Positions 50,129 through 60,255 of a stretch of DNA of 64,000 bases are shown here, piece after piece. How positions within the stretch are numbered: position 1 is the first letter of the stretch; the number at the start of each line of letters is the position of its first letter. The translations under genes were made by a program, and so were the position numbers. The DNA lies in NCBI GenBank assembly GCA_036350795.1, contig JAZBNV010000100.1:7312-71311 (forward strand), written 5' to 3'. The notes under the pieces are model-generated. The model saw only the letters and a program-made list of their open reading frames with translations, was not told the DNA's origin and searched no databases. Source of the stretch: JAUVKT01 sp036350795 (GTDB lineage: Bacteria; Bacteroidota; Bacteroidia; Bacteroidales; VadinHA17).

Positions 50129-52174
50129 ATGATGAAAAAACTTATTAAGCTTTCTATTTTTCTTGTTCTCCTGGCAGGATGCAGCGATATTAAAAAGGAA
50201 GATAACAGCATAGATCTGTCGGATGCAGCAGAAAAGAGCATAAATACACTCCGGGATAAATATCCGGCTGAAAACCACGACAGGATCAGCAGGGGAGTAA
50301 AGCACCTCTCGGAGTTATGGTTCAGCAGCGATGGCACCGCAGGTGACTTCAGCTCGTTTTGTGAAAAGTATTTTATTCCTTCCGGGCCCGCACTTGAACA
50401 GGCTTTTAATACACTGGAGCTGCAGTTCGAATATATCAGGGGCTATTCCAGGGAACTTGCCCTGCAGCTGGATCTGCCTCTTGTTACTCACTCCAGGCCT
50501 GTTACTGAGATTGACAGGTTAATATCAGCTTCCAAACCAAGCTCAGATTATTATGCCAGCAAACTGGCTTTTTCCATAGCATTAAATTTTCCATATTACA
50601 GTTATAGGGAAAAGGAAGAATACGGACGGGAATGGACCAGGGAACAGTGGGCTATGGTAAGGCTTGGGGACATGTTCAGGTCGAGAAATAATCCTTCATT
50701 CAAATCTGAATCCGTGCCACTGCCTGATGAGCTTGTGGATTATACAAACCTTTATATTCTTTCTATGGATCATATGCTTTCGCCCGCTATGGAAGTAATA
50801 TTTCCCGAAGGTACACGGCTAAACTGCCATAACGGTCTGAGGGATGAGGTTAAGGGCCTTTATACAAGAAGTAATTCTTTGGAAAGGCAGGAGATGATAA
50901 GCCGGATAGTAATGCATATTATCTACCAGACCATACCCCTGTGTATGATTGGAGAAAGCGAATTTTTCTGGGAGCCTGTAGCTAACAGGGTATTCAGGAA
51001 GGAAGGAAATGAGTATATTGAAATTGAAGCTGAAGCTGAGAGTGGCAGAAGATATCGGAATCTTCATTTCCGGATGAAGGAAGAGATGGCCCGGGACAAT
51101 AGCCTGGCAGATGGTACAACCTACCTGAGCCGTACTTTTGAAAGCCGTCAGTTAAGCGAGGAAAGGATTGTTGCCCTGCTTGAATCTGTTGTTTCCTCGC
51201 CAATGAAAAAGGAAGTTGCCGAAATACTAAAAGACAGGTTAGGCCGTGATCTTAAACCCTTTGATATCTGGTACCCGGGTTTTCAGAGCCAGTCTGACTA
51301 TGATATGGATAAACTGGATGCCTTGCTCAGGGAGAAATATCCTACTCCCTTAGCCTTCCAGGATGATATTCCAGATATACTCAGGAGAATAGGTTTTGAT
51401 AATGAAACTGCAGATTTTCTTGGTTCGCACGTGGTAGTGGATCCGGTACCATCAGGTGGACATGCAAACGGAGCCCAGATGAAGGGCGCCTCTGCCCACC
51501 TCAGAACCAGGTTTGAACCCTATGGCCTTAATTATAAAGGCTATCGTATCGGAATGCACGAGATTGGCCATACAATCGAACAGAACATATCTTTGTATAA
51601 GACTGATTATTATTTTCTTAAAGGAATACCCAGCAGTCCCTTTACCGAAGCAATGGCCGACCTTATTGCTTACAGGGATGTGTTAGGACTGGGACTCAGT
51701 TCTGAATATACAAAGAAAGACAGGGAGTTAAATGCTCTTGCTGCTTTCTGGTTTGTGTGCGAAATGGGCGCCGAGGCTCTTCACGAAATAAGGGTATGGC
51801 ACTGGTTCTATGAAAACCCGGATGCAACAGCAGAGGAACTGGGAAGGGCTACCATCGACCTGGCCAACGAGGTGTGGAACGAATACTTCGCCGATATCTT
51901 CGGAATAAGTGATGTGCCTGTATTCTCAATCTATAACCATTTTATTAATGGTGCCCTGTACTTACATTCTTATCCTCTGGGCAATATTGTTCTTATGCAG
52001 CTTGAAGAGTTTTTCGAAGGAAAGAATTTCGCGGAAGAAATGGTGCGGGTATGTGCAATAGGAAACCTGACACCCGATCAGTGGATGATTGAAGCAACAG
52101 GAGAGGCTTTCAGCTCTGAGCCCATGCTCAGAGCCGTTAGGAAAGCCATTGATAATTACGAGGCTAAGCAGTAG
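50129..52174 (+). CDS. Lipoprotein zinc metallopeptidase, M3-like gluzincin
   Basis: The 681-residue protein has a lipobox LLAGC at about residues 14-18. Near residue 476 it shows HEIGH (HExxH), and 30 residues later an E in FTEAMADLIAY, the HExxH...E spacing of M3 peptidases such as thimet oligopeptidase and PepF. The C-terminal SIYNHFINGALYLHSYPLG is also M3-like. No close named family was recognised. The ATG at 50129 (or 50132) gives a proper lipoprotein signal; a TTG at 50105 would add eight residues. Expected to degrade oligopeptides in the periplasm. Confidence 0.75.
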   Translation: MMKKLIKLSIFLVLLAGCSDIKKEDNSIDLSDAAEKSINTLRDKYPAENHDRISRGVKHLSELWFSSDGTAGDFSSFCEKYFIPSGPALEQAFNTLELQFEYIRGYSRELALQLDLPLVTHSRPVTEIDRLISASKPSSDYYASKLAFSIALNFPYYSYREKEEYGREWTREQWAMVRLGDMFRSRNNPSFKSESVPLPDELVDYTNLYILSMDHMLSPAMEVIFPEGTRLNCHNGLRDEVKGLYTRSNSLERQEMISRIVMHIIYQTIPLCMIGESEFFWEPVANRVFRKEGNEYIEIEAEAESGRRYRNLHFRMKEEMARDNSLADGTTYLSRTFESRQLSEERIVALLESVVSSPMKKEVAEILKDRLGRDLKPFDIWYPGFQSQSDYDMDKLDALLREKYPTPLAFQDDIPDILRRIGFDNETADFLGSHVVVDPVPSGGHANGAQMKGASAHLRTRFEPYGLNYKGYRIGMHEIGHTIEQNISLYKTDYYFLKGIPSSPFTEAMADLIAYRDVLGLGLSSEYTKKDRELNALAAFWFVCEMGAEALHEIRVWHWFYENPDATAEELGRATIDLANEVWNEYFADIFGISDVPVFSIYNHFINGALYLHSYPLGNIVLMQLEEFFEGKNFAEEMVRVCAIGNLTPDQWMIEATGEAFSSEPMLRAVRKAIDNYEAKQ

Positions 52175-52191
52175 CCTGCTCCCGGGGAAGA

Positions 52192-54012
52192 TCAGAATAA
52201 GATAGCCCCTTTTCCTCCTACCACAGGCAGGGTAAGAGTTGTACCATCCAGGTCTACAGTAAGTTCTGTTCCCGGCTCGGGCCACAGGGTAAATTCCCTG
52301 TCGCTTCCGAATATCATAAGTCCGATTTGCTGACCCGCCTTAATTACCTGGTCGTCAGGCTGTAGTTCAAAACTCATTTCATAAAACTTACCGGGCTTAA
52401 GAGGCTCACTCCTGCTTATGGAACTGTGATTACGCAGATCAGCCCAGCCCCGGGTAATAATATTGTCCGTAATCATGGGTCTCCTTCCTTCAGTCCATGG
52501 TAATGATACCATCCATACCGATAGATTTACTGCAGTCTTATTGCTTGCCGCCCTGATTGTAATTGTAGCCGTGCCGGAGATGTGAATATCTTCCTTTAAT
52601 ACAGGAGTGAGATAGAGTAACCTGTGATTTGTGTTTTCTGCCTGCGCAAGTGTGGCACCGCTGAAAGATACATTGTCAACAAGTGTTTCTTTGCTACCTG
52701 ACTTGCTGTTATTAAATGACAGGCCACCTGTTTCGGGAGCTCCCGGACTGAGATAAAAAGTGACATCCCTTGCATCGGGATTTGGGTAATCCTTGTAGGG
52801 TGTCGGGTTTGTGCGTTCGTCAGCTTCCCTTACTATCCATGATTTTGCATCGTTCTCAACTCCGTTTTCAATTCCGAACAGATACCTGGTAAACCACCTG
52901 TTCATCATTTCCATTGGTGGCTGACCTCCATGACCACCCTGGTGGTAGAAGATCTGAACCGGCAATCCTTTCTCTTTCGCAGCTTCAGCAATCCTGTAAC
53001 TATGCTCCGGCATTACATTCCAGTCATTAAATCCATGCGACATTAAAAGGGCAGCCCTGAAGGGCTCCATATCATTAAGGTAATCCCGTCCGGCCCAGAA
53101 ATCATTGTAATCACCGGTGGTCCTGTCCTGGTTCATGTTCATCTCCTTATCCCTGATATTGGTATTGCAGTATTCCCTGTTTTCGGGGAAACCACTGTGA
53201 ATAAAGTTGTAGAGAACATCAACATCTTCGCCCAGGTAACCACCCGGGCTCCTTACAAGGCCGTTAGACCTGTAATAGTGGTAATAAGATGTATTCGGAG
53301 CAACCGGTATTATCGCCTCCAGACCTTCAACACCCGTTGTGGCAGCTGCCACGGGAATAGTTCCGTTATAAGAAGTTCCGGTCATTCCAACCTTACCGCT
53401 TGACCAGTATGCTTTAACTTCTTCCTTACCATCAACACTTGTATAGCCCTTTGCTCTGCCGTTAAGCCAGTCTATAACTGCTTTCGGAGCCAGCGATTCA
53501 TTATCTCCTCCAACGGTAGGGCAGCCCTGCGACAGACCTGTTCCGGGGCTGCATGAATGCACAACGATAAAGCCCCTGGGTACCCAGTCGCTGGTGTGAG
53601 AACGGGAAATAAAACCCCTGCGTTCCTGGTGTTTTATTTCGGGCGGATTAGTCCTTTGCGGCGGATCACTGTCCAGTTCCTGTCTTACATTCCAGAAATA
53701 TTCACTTTTCAGCGATCCTGTTCCCATATAGTAGGGACTCGATTCATATATTACCGGAAGCTTCAGGCCCTCGGTCTCGGTTTGTTCCGGACGAAAAACA
53801 TCCACATATACCCTGTCAGCCCTGCCATCACCATCCGAATCAAATTCTGTTTCTACCCAGAGATCCTGCACTATCCATTTATCAGGATCAGAAAATTCAG
53901 GTACTATCTGTGCCTGCCCGTCCTTAAAAACAGGCTTAACTTTTTCCTGTGCATTTGAGTAATTTAAGGCAAAAGCCGCAATTACAATTAATAGTAAAAT
54001 CTTTTTATTCAT
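52192..54012 (-). CDS. Secreted Xaa-Pro dipeptidyl-peptidase, S15/CocE family
   Basis: The 606-residue enzyme has a signal peptide (to about residue 21) and an alpha/beta hydrolase with nucleophile S214 in GMTGTSYNG, acid D330 in HGFNDWNV and base H361 in HQGGHGG; the C-terminal ~200 residues form the jelly-roll of the X-prolyl dipeptidyl aminopeptidase family. It would release Xaa-Pro dipeptides from peptide N-termini. CocE-like esterase activity is possible, but the peptidase-rich neighbourhood favours the peptidase reading. It follows the BNR gene by 14 bases on the same strand. Confidence 0.88.
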   Translation of the reverse strand: MNKKILLLIVIAAFALNYSNAQEKVKPVFKDGQAQIVPEFSDPDKWIVQDLWVETEFDSDGDGRADRVYVDVFRPEQTETEGLKLPVIYESSPYYMGTGSLKSEYFWNVRQELDSDPPQRTNPPEIKHQERRGFISRSHTSDWVPRGFIVVHSCSPGTGLSQGCPTVGGDNESLAPKAVIDWLNGRAKGYTSVDGKEEVKAYWSSGKVGMTGTSYNGTIPVAAATTGVEGLEAIIPVAPNTSYYHYYRSNGLVRSPGGYLGEDVDVLYNFIHSGFPENREYCNTNIRDKEMNMNQDRTTGDYNDFWAGRDYLNDMEPFRAALLMSHGFNDWNVMPEHSYRIAEAAKEKGLPVQIFYHQGGHGGQPPMEMMNRWFTRYLFGIENGVENDAKSWIVREADERTNPTPYKDYPNPDARDVTFYLSPGAPETGGLSFNNSKSGSKETLVDNVSFSGATLAQAENTNHRLLYLTPVLKEDIHISGTATITIRAASNKTAVNLSVWMVSLPWTEGRRPMITDNIITRGWADLRNHSSISRSEPLKPGKFYEMSFELQPDDQVIKAGQQIGLMIFGSDREFTLWPEPGTELTVDLDGTTLTLPVVGGKGAILF

Positions 54013-54026
54013 TGTAAAATATTTAA

Positions 54027-56324
54027 TTATTTAATTCCTTCAATATCAATAACAAAAACACTTCTTCCATGTGTGCCTGCTATAAGGTCAAGTTCCCTGT
54101 CCTGAATTGCCAGGTCGTACACCGCACAGGTGGGGAGATGATTGCTTAAAGATAGCCATTCCTTTCCTCCGTTTAATGTAACATATACCGTTAAGTCGGT
54201 ACCAATATATAAAATGTCAGCATCTCTCGGGTCCTCAATAATAACATTAACGGGTTCGGAAGGGAGATTTGATGCTATCGAAGTCCATGATTTTCCTGCA
54301 TCATCAGATTTAAAAATGTAGGTCTGGAAGTCATCATCCCTGTAACCGGTAAATGTGGCATACACAGTATTCATCTTATGGCGTGAAGCCCTGAGCCTGC
54401 TTACCCATTTCCCGGGCAGGCTTTTACTTATTAACTCCCATTTTTTACCATCATTTCGCGTAATATGTATATTACCATCATCGGTTCCTGCATAGATTAA
54501 ACCCTGTTTAAGCGGTGATTCAGAGATTGATGTAATGGTACCGAAGGGTACATTACCGCTTCTCTCCGGGCCCGGATCAGTGCTCAGGTCAGGTGAGATA
54601 GCAATCCACTTATTTCCCCTGTCGGTTGATTTAAGGACCTTCTGTGTTCCATAGTATATTGTCTCAGGACTATATTTTGAGATAATAAAAGGTGTCATCC
54701 AGTTAAACCTGTACTCATCTTCTCCTTTCGGTGCCTCCGGCTGAAGGTTAACAGTTTCTCCCGTCTTCATATTCTTTCTCCTTAAAGCACCAAACTGATG
54801 CTCATAATATATTTCATCCGGATTATAGGGATCCGGTACGGTGAAATAGCTGTCGCCACCTCCCCACCTGTCCAAATAAACATGCTTCCAGGGATCCCCG
54901 GTGCCAAACTTTGTCAGCCTGTCTTTAACGTTATGATTGCCAGGACCATAGAGGGCGGCATTATCCTGTGTGCCTCCATATATATTGTAAGGATCGGCAT
55001 TGTCAACAGAAACGGCATAGAATTCCCCGATGGGGAAGTTATTATAGTGGAGCCAGGTATTCCCTCCATCCCACGAACAGTAGAGGCCCCCATCATTTCC
55101 CAGTAATAATTTTGATGGATTCTTTGAATCGATAAGCATGTCATGCATGTCGAGATGCATAACCCTTATATCGTGAGATAATATATGAACCACAGTGTCG
55201 CCTGTAAAACTGAAAGTTTTGCCGCCATCTTTCGAACGTATAAGCTTCCATCCCGGAACATAGATATCATTTTCATCTGCCGGTGAAACCCTTACAAGGC
55301 AGAAATCATACCCTATGCCCGTAGGAAAGGGACCTGCATGGGTTTTAGTCCAGGTAAGCCCGGCATCCTCCGATCTGTACAGCTCACCCCCGGTTTTTCC
55401 GCTGCCGTCATCACCTGCAGGAGTTTGATTGTCAACAATTACATACACAATATCGGGATTTGAAGGAGCTATCGCGATTCCCATCCGCCCCAGATATTGT
55501 CCGGATGGCAGGCCTCCCTCAAGCCTGGTCCATTCTTTACCGGCATCCGTACTTTTCCATAATCCGCTTTCCTTACCTGATATTATATTATTCCAGGCTT
55601 TCCTGTCTCTTTCCCAGCTCACTGCATATAGGGTATTGTTATCTGCAGGATCCATTACCAGCTCTATGATTCCTGTCTTATCCGAGATATACAGGACCTT
55701 TTCCCACGATTTTCCCCCGTCAACAGTTTTGTATACTCCGCGTTCCTCGTTGAAGCTGTAGTTATGGCCTATTGCAGCTACATAGACAATATCAGGGTCG
55801 AGGGGATCAATCACAATCCTGCTGATGTGGTAGCTTCCTGCCAGTCCCATATGCTCCCATGTTTCTCCTTCATCCAGCGACTTAAATACACCCAGCCCGG
55901 CATATGAGCTCCTGGCCATAAGTACCTCTCCTGTACCTGCCCATATTATGTCGGGGTCGGATGGGGCAATGCCAATACAACCCATTGCAAATGCAGGCTG
56001 CTCATCAAAAACAGCCTTCCAGGTAGTGCCATGGTTAATACTTTTCCAGATGTTACCTGATCCCGGGGCTACATATATGGTAGATGGCCGCTCAGGATGT
56101 ATAGCTATTGATTCTATCCTGCCTCCCATAAACTCAGGTCCTGCAACCCTCCATTCAAGGTCTTTGAAAGGTGAATTATGCTTTAACTCCAGGTGCTTCT
56201 CCCATGATTTTAATCTTGCTTCATGCCCGAACAATGCTTCCGGATATTGTCCCTTCACTTCAGGCAAAAAACTTATTAGTATTATTATTGCTGAAATAGC
56301 TGTACAGAGGAATCTCTTATTCAT
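54027..56324 (-). CDS. Secreted BNR/VPS10-type propeller protein, paralogue of the 21-kb protein
   Basis: The 765-residue product has a signal peptide (MNKRFLCTAISAIIILIS) and about ten BNR/Asp-box repeats, e.g. NIWKSINHGTTW, GVYKTVDGGKSW, LYRSEDAGLTW and HITRNDGKKW. Its N-terminal layout (WRVAGPEFMGGRIESIAIHP) parallels the 978-residue protein at 21-24 kb, but it lacks that protein's helical tail. The ATG at 56324 is preferred over an in-frame start at 56417 that would add 31 residues before the signal peptide. It is cotranscribed with the S15 peptidase, 14 bases downstream. Ligand unknown. Confidence 0.8.
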   Translation of the reverse strand: MNKRFLCTAISAIIILISFLPEVKGQYPEALFGHEARLKSWEKHLELKHNSPFKDLEWRVAGPEFMGGRIESIAIHPERPSTIYVAPGSGNIWKSINHGTTWKAVFDEQPAFAMGCIGIAPSDPDIIWAGTGEVLMARSSYAGLGVFKSLDEGETWEHMGLAGSYHISRIVIDPLDPDIVYVAAIGHNYSFNEERGVYKTVDGGKSWEKVLYISDKTGIIELVMDPADNNTLYAVSWERDRKAWNNIISGKESGLWKSTDAGKEWTRLEGGLPSGQYLGRMGIAIAPSNPDIVYVIVDNQTPAGDDGSGKTGGELYRSEDAGLTWTKTHAGPFPTGIGYDFCLVRVSPADENDIYVPGWKLIRSKDGGKTFSFTGDTVVHILSHDIRVMHLDMHDMLIDSKNPSKLLLGNDGGLYCSWDGGNTWLHYNNFPIGEFYAVSVDNADPYNIYGGTQDNAALYGPGNHNVKDRLTKFGTGDPWKHVYLDRWGGGDSYFTVPDPYNPDEIYYEHQFGALRRKNMKTGETVNLQPEAPKGEDEYRFNWMTPFIISKYSPETIYYGTQKVLKSTDRGNKWIAISPDLSTDPGPERSGNVPFGTITSISESPLKQGLIYAGTDDGNIHITRNDGKKWELISKSLPGKWVSRLRASRHKMNTVYATFTGYRDDDFQTYIFKSDDAGKSWTSIASNLPSEPVNVIIEDPRDADILYIGTDLTVYVTLNGGKEWLSLSNHLPTCAVYDLAIQDRELDLIAGTHGRSVFVIDIEGIK

Positions 56325-56480
56325 ACTTTTAAAATTATATTTGCTTCTCTTACTGTTCTGTTTTTGTTGTTCAAGATAGTAAACTCTTATTCCTTTTGTT
56401 ATGTTATTGAACAACATTAACGTCAGGTCAATTGCTTTTTATTTAAATTAGGGCTCTGTAACAAATAAAGACTTAAGACT

Positions 56481-58640
56481 ATGCATAAGCAAAAGATTCT
56501 ATTTCTGTGTATCAGCTTGATACTCTTTCTTTCGGTTTCATCTGAGAATACACAGGCCCAGAGATTTGGTGCCGGTTCTGCCATTATAGGATGGGCTGAT
56601 GATAATAACTACCTTACAATGGATAGTGATGCTGAGGGCAACAGGCTTGTAATGAGTGTTAATGTCAGGACTGGCAAAAAGAAAGCTTACGATTCTTACA
56701 GTGACCTTCGCCAGGAATTCAGGGATCAGTTGCCTGAAGGTTTTTCACTGGGCTTCGGTGTAACGATTTCAGAAGGTCAAAAAACTATTGTACTAACTAA
56801 GGAAAATGATCTCTGGTCCTTTACCCTTGGTGATACGGAGGCTATACAACTAACATGGGATGAAGCAGAGGAAGTGAACCCTGCAATGTCGCCTGCAGGA
56901 AATATGGTGGCCTACACAAAGAATAAGGATCTGTATATATACGATCTTGATAATAAAAGCGAGAAAAGACTGACTTTTGATGCAGCCGGGAAGATATATA
57001 ATGGCTACGCATCATGGGTGTACTTTGAAGAAATACTGGGAAGAGGCTCGCGCTATGCTGCCTTCTGGTGGTCTCCCGACGGTCAGAAAATTGCTTACCT
57101 GAGAACCGATGAAAATCCCGTGCCGGTGTTTACCATAACAAGAATAGATGAACCTGATGGCCTTCATGGCACACAGGAGCTTGTGCCTTATCCAAAACCC
57201 GGCGACCCGAATCCGAAAGTCAAAATGGGAGTGGTAAATGTTAATACTGCAGAAACTGTCTGGATAAAAACAGATTATTCGGTTGATCAGTATATAGCAT
57301 GGCCATTCTGGAAACCCGACAGCAAAAAACTTATGGTGCAGGTACTCAACAGGGACCAAAACCATATGAAATTTATTCTGGCCGATATAAGCAGCGGTGT
57401 GTTCAGTACCATTTATACAGAAAAAAGGGCTACCTGGGTGGATTTTTTCGAGGATATTTATATTATGAATAACGGATCAGGTTTTATACTGAGGTCGTTT
57501 ATGTCAGACTGGTATAACCTCTACTATTATAACTGGGATGGTAAGCTGGTTTCGCGTATTACAAATGCAGACTGGCGGGTAACAGGTATTAACAGGGTAG
57601 ATGAGGAAGCTGGTAAAGTATACTTTTCAGGTACCGGTCCTGAATCAACCGACAGCCATATCTTCAGGGTTGGACTGGATGGAAAAGGACTGCTGCAATT
57701 CTCGAAAGAACCCGGCTCACACAGTGCAAATATTTCACCGGGAGGTAAGTATATTATTGATACATGGTCTAATATAGATACTCCTCCCACAATGGTCGCC
57801 TATGATAGTAAAGGCAAGCCTGTAAGAACAATCGAAGAGGGCGAAAAGCAGGAATTTGATCCCGCTAAAAACTCCCGGAGTGAGCTGGTAAAAATACCTT
57901 CAACTGATGGCTTTATGCTGCCTGCCCTGATTAGCTACCCTGTAAACTTCGACGAAAACAGTAAATATCCGGTAGTGTTCACAATCTACGGCGGACCTGA
58001 TGCCGGTGGTGTGAGAAACAGTTACCGGGGCTATCGCCAATCGTGGTATGCAAGTAATGGAATTATAACAATCTCTGTTGATCACAGGGCTTCAGGTAAA
58101 TTCGGCAAAAAAGGGCTCGACTATATGCACCGCAACCTTGGCAAATGGGAAATGGTGGATTACGGAGAGGCAGTTAAATGGCTTCGTCAGAAATCTTTTG
58201 TAGATCCATCAAGGATGGGAATTACAGGAAGCTCTTACGGCGGTTATACTACCGCAATGGCTCTTACCTACGGGGCAGACCTCTGGACACACGGAATCGC
58301 AGGATCCTCTGTAACAGACTGGAGATTATACGATAACGTATATACCGAAAGATATATGGACACACCCGCTGATAACCCTGAAGGGTATAAAAACGGATCG
58401 GTTCTCACCTATGCCGACAGGCTTAAGGGTAAGCTATACATAGTCCATGGTACAGCCGATGATAATGTACATATCCAGAATTCAATATACCTGATATCAA
58501 AGCTACAGGACGAAGGCAAGGAATTTGAGATGATGTTTTATCCGGGTGGCAGGCATGGCTGGGGAGGAGCCAAGCGGGATCATTCAGGCAATGCGGCCAA
58601 TAAAAAATGGCTTGAGTGGTTCTTTGGGGAGGAAGATTAG
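56481..58640 (+). CDS. Dipeptidyl-peptidase IV (S9B)
   Basis: The 719-residue protein has a signal peptide, an eight-bladed propeller (to about residue 470) and an alpha/beta hydrolase domain. The double-Glu site that grips the substrate N-terminus reads WVYFEEILGRGSRYAAFWW near residue 181. The triad is Ser in ITGSSYGGYTT (about residue 584), Asp in HGTADDNVH (about 659) and His in GGRHGWGG (about 691). It cleaves Xaa-Pro or Xaa-Ala dipeptides outside the cytoplasm. It is alone on the plus strand and its 3' end meets the MITE-like repeat. Confidence 0.94.
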   Translation: MHKQKILFLCISLILFLSVSSENTQAQRFGAGSAIIGWADDNNYLTMDSDAEGNRLVMSVNVRTGKKKAYDSYSDLRQEFRDQLPEGFSLGFGVTISEGQKTIVLTKENDLWSFTLGDTEAIQLTWDEAEEVNPAMSPAGNMVAYTKNKDLYIYDLDNKSEKRLTFDAAGKIYNGYASWVYFEEILGRGSRYAAFWWSPDGQKIAYLRTDENPVPVFTITRIDEPDGLHGTQELVPYPKPGDPNPKVKMGVVNVNTAETVWIKTDYSVDQYIAWPFWKPDSKKLMVQVLNRDQNHMKFILADISSGVFSTIYTEKRATWVDFFEDIYIMNNGSGFILRSFMSDWYNLYYYNWDGKLVSRITNADWRVTGINRVDEEAGKVYFSGTGPESTDSHIFRVGLDGKGLLQFSKEPGSHSANISPGGKYIIDTWSNIDTPPTMVAYDSKGKPVRTIEEGEKQEFDPAKNSRSELVKIPSTDGFMLPALISYPVNFDENSKYPVVFTIYGGPDAGGVRNSYRGYRQSWYASNGIITISVDHRASGKFGKKGLDYMHRNLGKWEMVDYGEAVKWLRQKSFVDPSRMGITGSSYGGYTTAMALTYGADLWTHGIAGSSVTDWRLYDNVYTERYMDTPADNPEGYKNGSVLTYADRLKGKLYIVHGTADDNVHIQNSIYLISKLQDEGKEFEMMFYPGGRHGWGGAKRDHSGNAANKKWLEWFFGEED

Positions 58641-58675
58641 CACAGATTAAGAAAGAATTTCACCAATAAATATAA

Positions 58676-58806
58676 GAGACTGTCTCAGAAGGGTACAATC
58701 TTTGTCATTCCGAGCGAATGCGAGGAATCCGGATTTTGATTATCAAACATTTAGATCCCTCGATTAACTCGGGATGACAAGAGTATTATACTTTTGAGAC
58801 AGCCTC
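58676..58806. mobile_element. MITE-like 131-bp inverted-repeat element
   Basis: The ends are near-perfect inverted repeats: GAGACTGTCTCAGAAG from 58676 and, read in reverse complement from 58806, GAGGCTGTCTCAAAAG. Inside lies a second inverted pair around TTGTCATTCCGAG (from 58702) and CTCGGGATGACAA (to 58780), a palindromic motif common in Bacteroidota genomes. There is no transposase and no clear target-site duplication. It lies between two convergent genes (DPP IV and M56) and probably also folds as a bidirectional terminator. Confidence 0.7.
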
Positions 58807-58817
58807 ATCAATTCGCA

Positions 58818-60227
58818 TCACTTCTGCATGGCCTTAAGCTTTGTCTTTACTTTTGTGATTTGCTCTTCAAGAGCAGTAAAATCTTCTTTCAGGGCTGCCT
58901 TCTTCTCATCAAGCTTTTTCTGGTCAGTCTGGCCTTCTTTTTCCATTTGAGTTATATTCTCTTTCATCTGAATAAGTTTTTCTCTCCTTAAACTTAGTTC
59001 CTTGAGCTTCAGCTCCAGTTCTTCAAGCTCTGTACCGCCACCATTGGGTTTTAAGGTCTTTTCTTCTCCTTCCTTACTCATTTTAACTTTCACCTTGTAC
59101 AGGTCGGATTTACCATTTTTTTCCACCAGCTTTTCCATTGCGATAACCTGGTCTTTAAAACCTTTAAAACTGATTATCACGATGTCGCTGGTGCTTAACT
59201 CAAGGGTAAAAACGCCATCAGCATCAGTTGTTGCTCCGGTTTTTTTCCCTTTTATTATTGCAGTGGCTCCCGGTATGGGATCTCCGTTGGGATCGAATAC
59301 TGCACAGCTCAGCTTTACGTTTTCGTAAATTTCATTGTTGCCGCTGTATATATCATTCTTTTCATATTCAGGCTGCGCAAACGCCGCAAGTAGCAATGCT
59401 ACTACAGGCAATGCCCAGAGGCAGTTTAATGCCCTGGCTTTCGGGGTCTTCTTTTTTTTCATCATTTTTAATCGTTTTGCGTTAAGGGAGTAGTTAAGGT
59501 TATTGGTTATGCCTATTACTTCCATTCCCATTAACTGGTTAATTAATACCATATGATACCTGCCGACTCCGTTGCCCTGCGCAATGACTCCTTCGTCGGC
59601 AAGGTATTCATGATTTTGTTTAATGGATCTTTCCATAAACCAAATAAACGGGTTGAACCAAAATAGTATGCTTGTAAATTCAACCAGGAGAAGATCGAGC
59701 CAGTGGTTTTCACGAATGTGCACTTTTTCATGAGCAATAATCTGGTCAAGCTCGCTCTTCCTTATATGCTGAGGGTTAATAAATATTAAATTCAGGAAAG
59801 AAAAGGGCAGGGTGAAACGAGTATTTTCAACAACCCTGTTTTCGTTATAAAACTTTATCCCGTTTTTCCTGATAAGTCTGAATAATATTACTGCCTGCCA
59901 GAGTATTCGAAAAAGGAAAATGACTGCTCCCGGAAGGTAGATATATACCAGGCCTATCCTTATTATACCTGAAAACAGACTATTGTTACCGGCTTCATTG
60001 TTTTTGAGGATTGAGTCGCTTAGCGATCCCATTGACATGGATTCAGGGGCTAAAACAGTATAATGAATACTTATTAAGGGCAAAACAAGCGAAAGCAGCA
60101 GGGCTGATACAAGGTAATACCTGTTTAACCTGAAGCTTGTTTCATTTCTCAGAAAGAACCAGTATACTGAATACAGAAGTGCCATCGATAAAGATGACTT
60201 TAGCAGGTACAATCCAATTTCTTCCAT
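58818..60227 (-). CDS. M56 (BlaR1-like) membrane peptidase with carboxypeptidase-regulatory-like domain and coiled coil
   Basis: The 469-residue protein has about four membrane helices (residues 5-26, 38-57, 92-116, 268-285), an M56 zinc site HEKVH (166-170) with E207 in NHEYLADEG, then after the last helix a carboxypeptidase-regulatory-like beta domain (about 305-382: GDPIPGATAIIKGKKTGATT) and a charged coiled coil (about 398-469). M56 proteins sense a signal outside and cut the paired BlaI repressor. The penicillin-binding sensor of BlaR1 is absent; the beta domain and coil replace it. The partner repressor gene lies 136 bases upstream on the same strand. Confidence 0.88.
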   Translation of the reverse strand: MEEIGLYLLKSSLSMALLYSVYWFFLRNETSFRLNRYYLVSALLLSLVLPLISIHYTVLAPESMSMGSLSDSILKNNEAGNNSLFSGIIRIGLVYIYLPGAVIFLFRILWQAVILFRLIRKNGIKFYNENRVVENTRFTLPFSFLNLIFINPQHIRKSELDQIIAHEKVHIRENHWLDLLLVEFTSILFWFNPFIWFMERSIKQNHEYLADEGVIAQGNGVGRYHMVLINQLMGMEVIGITNNLNYSLNAKRLKMMKKKKTPKARALNCLWALPVVALLLAAFAQPEYEKNDIYSGNNEIYENVKLSCAVFDPNGDPIPGATAIIKGKKTGATTDADGVFTLELSTSDIVIISFKGFKDQVIAMEKLVEKNGKSDLYKVKVKMSKEGEEKTLKPNGGGTELEELELKLKELSLRREKLIQMKENITQMEKEGQTDQKKLDEKKAALKEDFTALEEQITKVKTKLKAMQK

Positions 60228-60255
60228 AGCATATTATGATATATAATACTGATTG

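Noticed and set aside
56325..56417. Extension of the BNR protein at 54 kb
   Set aside because: It would bury the signal peptide behind 31 polar residues.
58818..60227. Beta-lactam resistance operon
   Set aside because: No beta-lactamase and no penicillin-binding sensor domain are present; BlaI/M56 pairs have other roles in this phylum.
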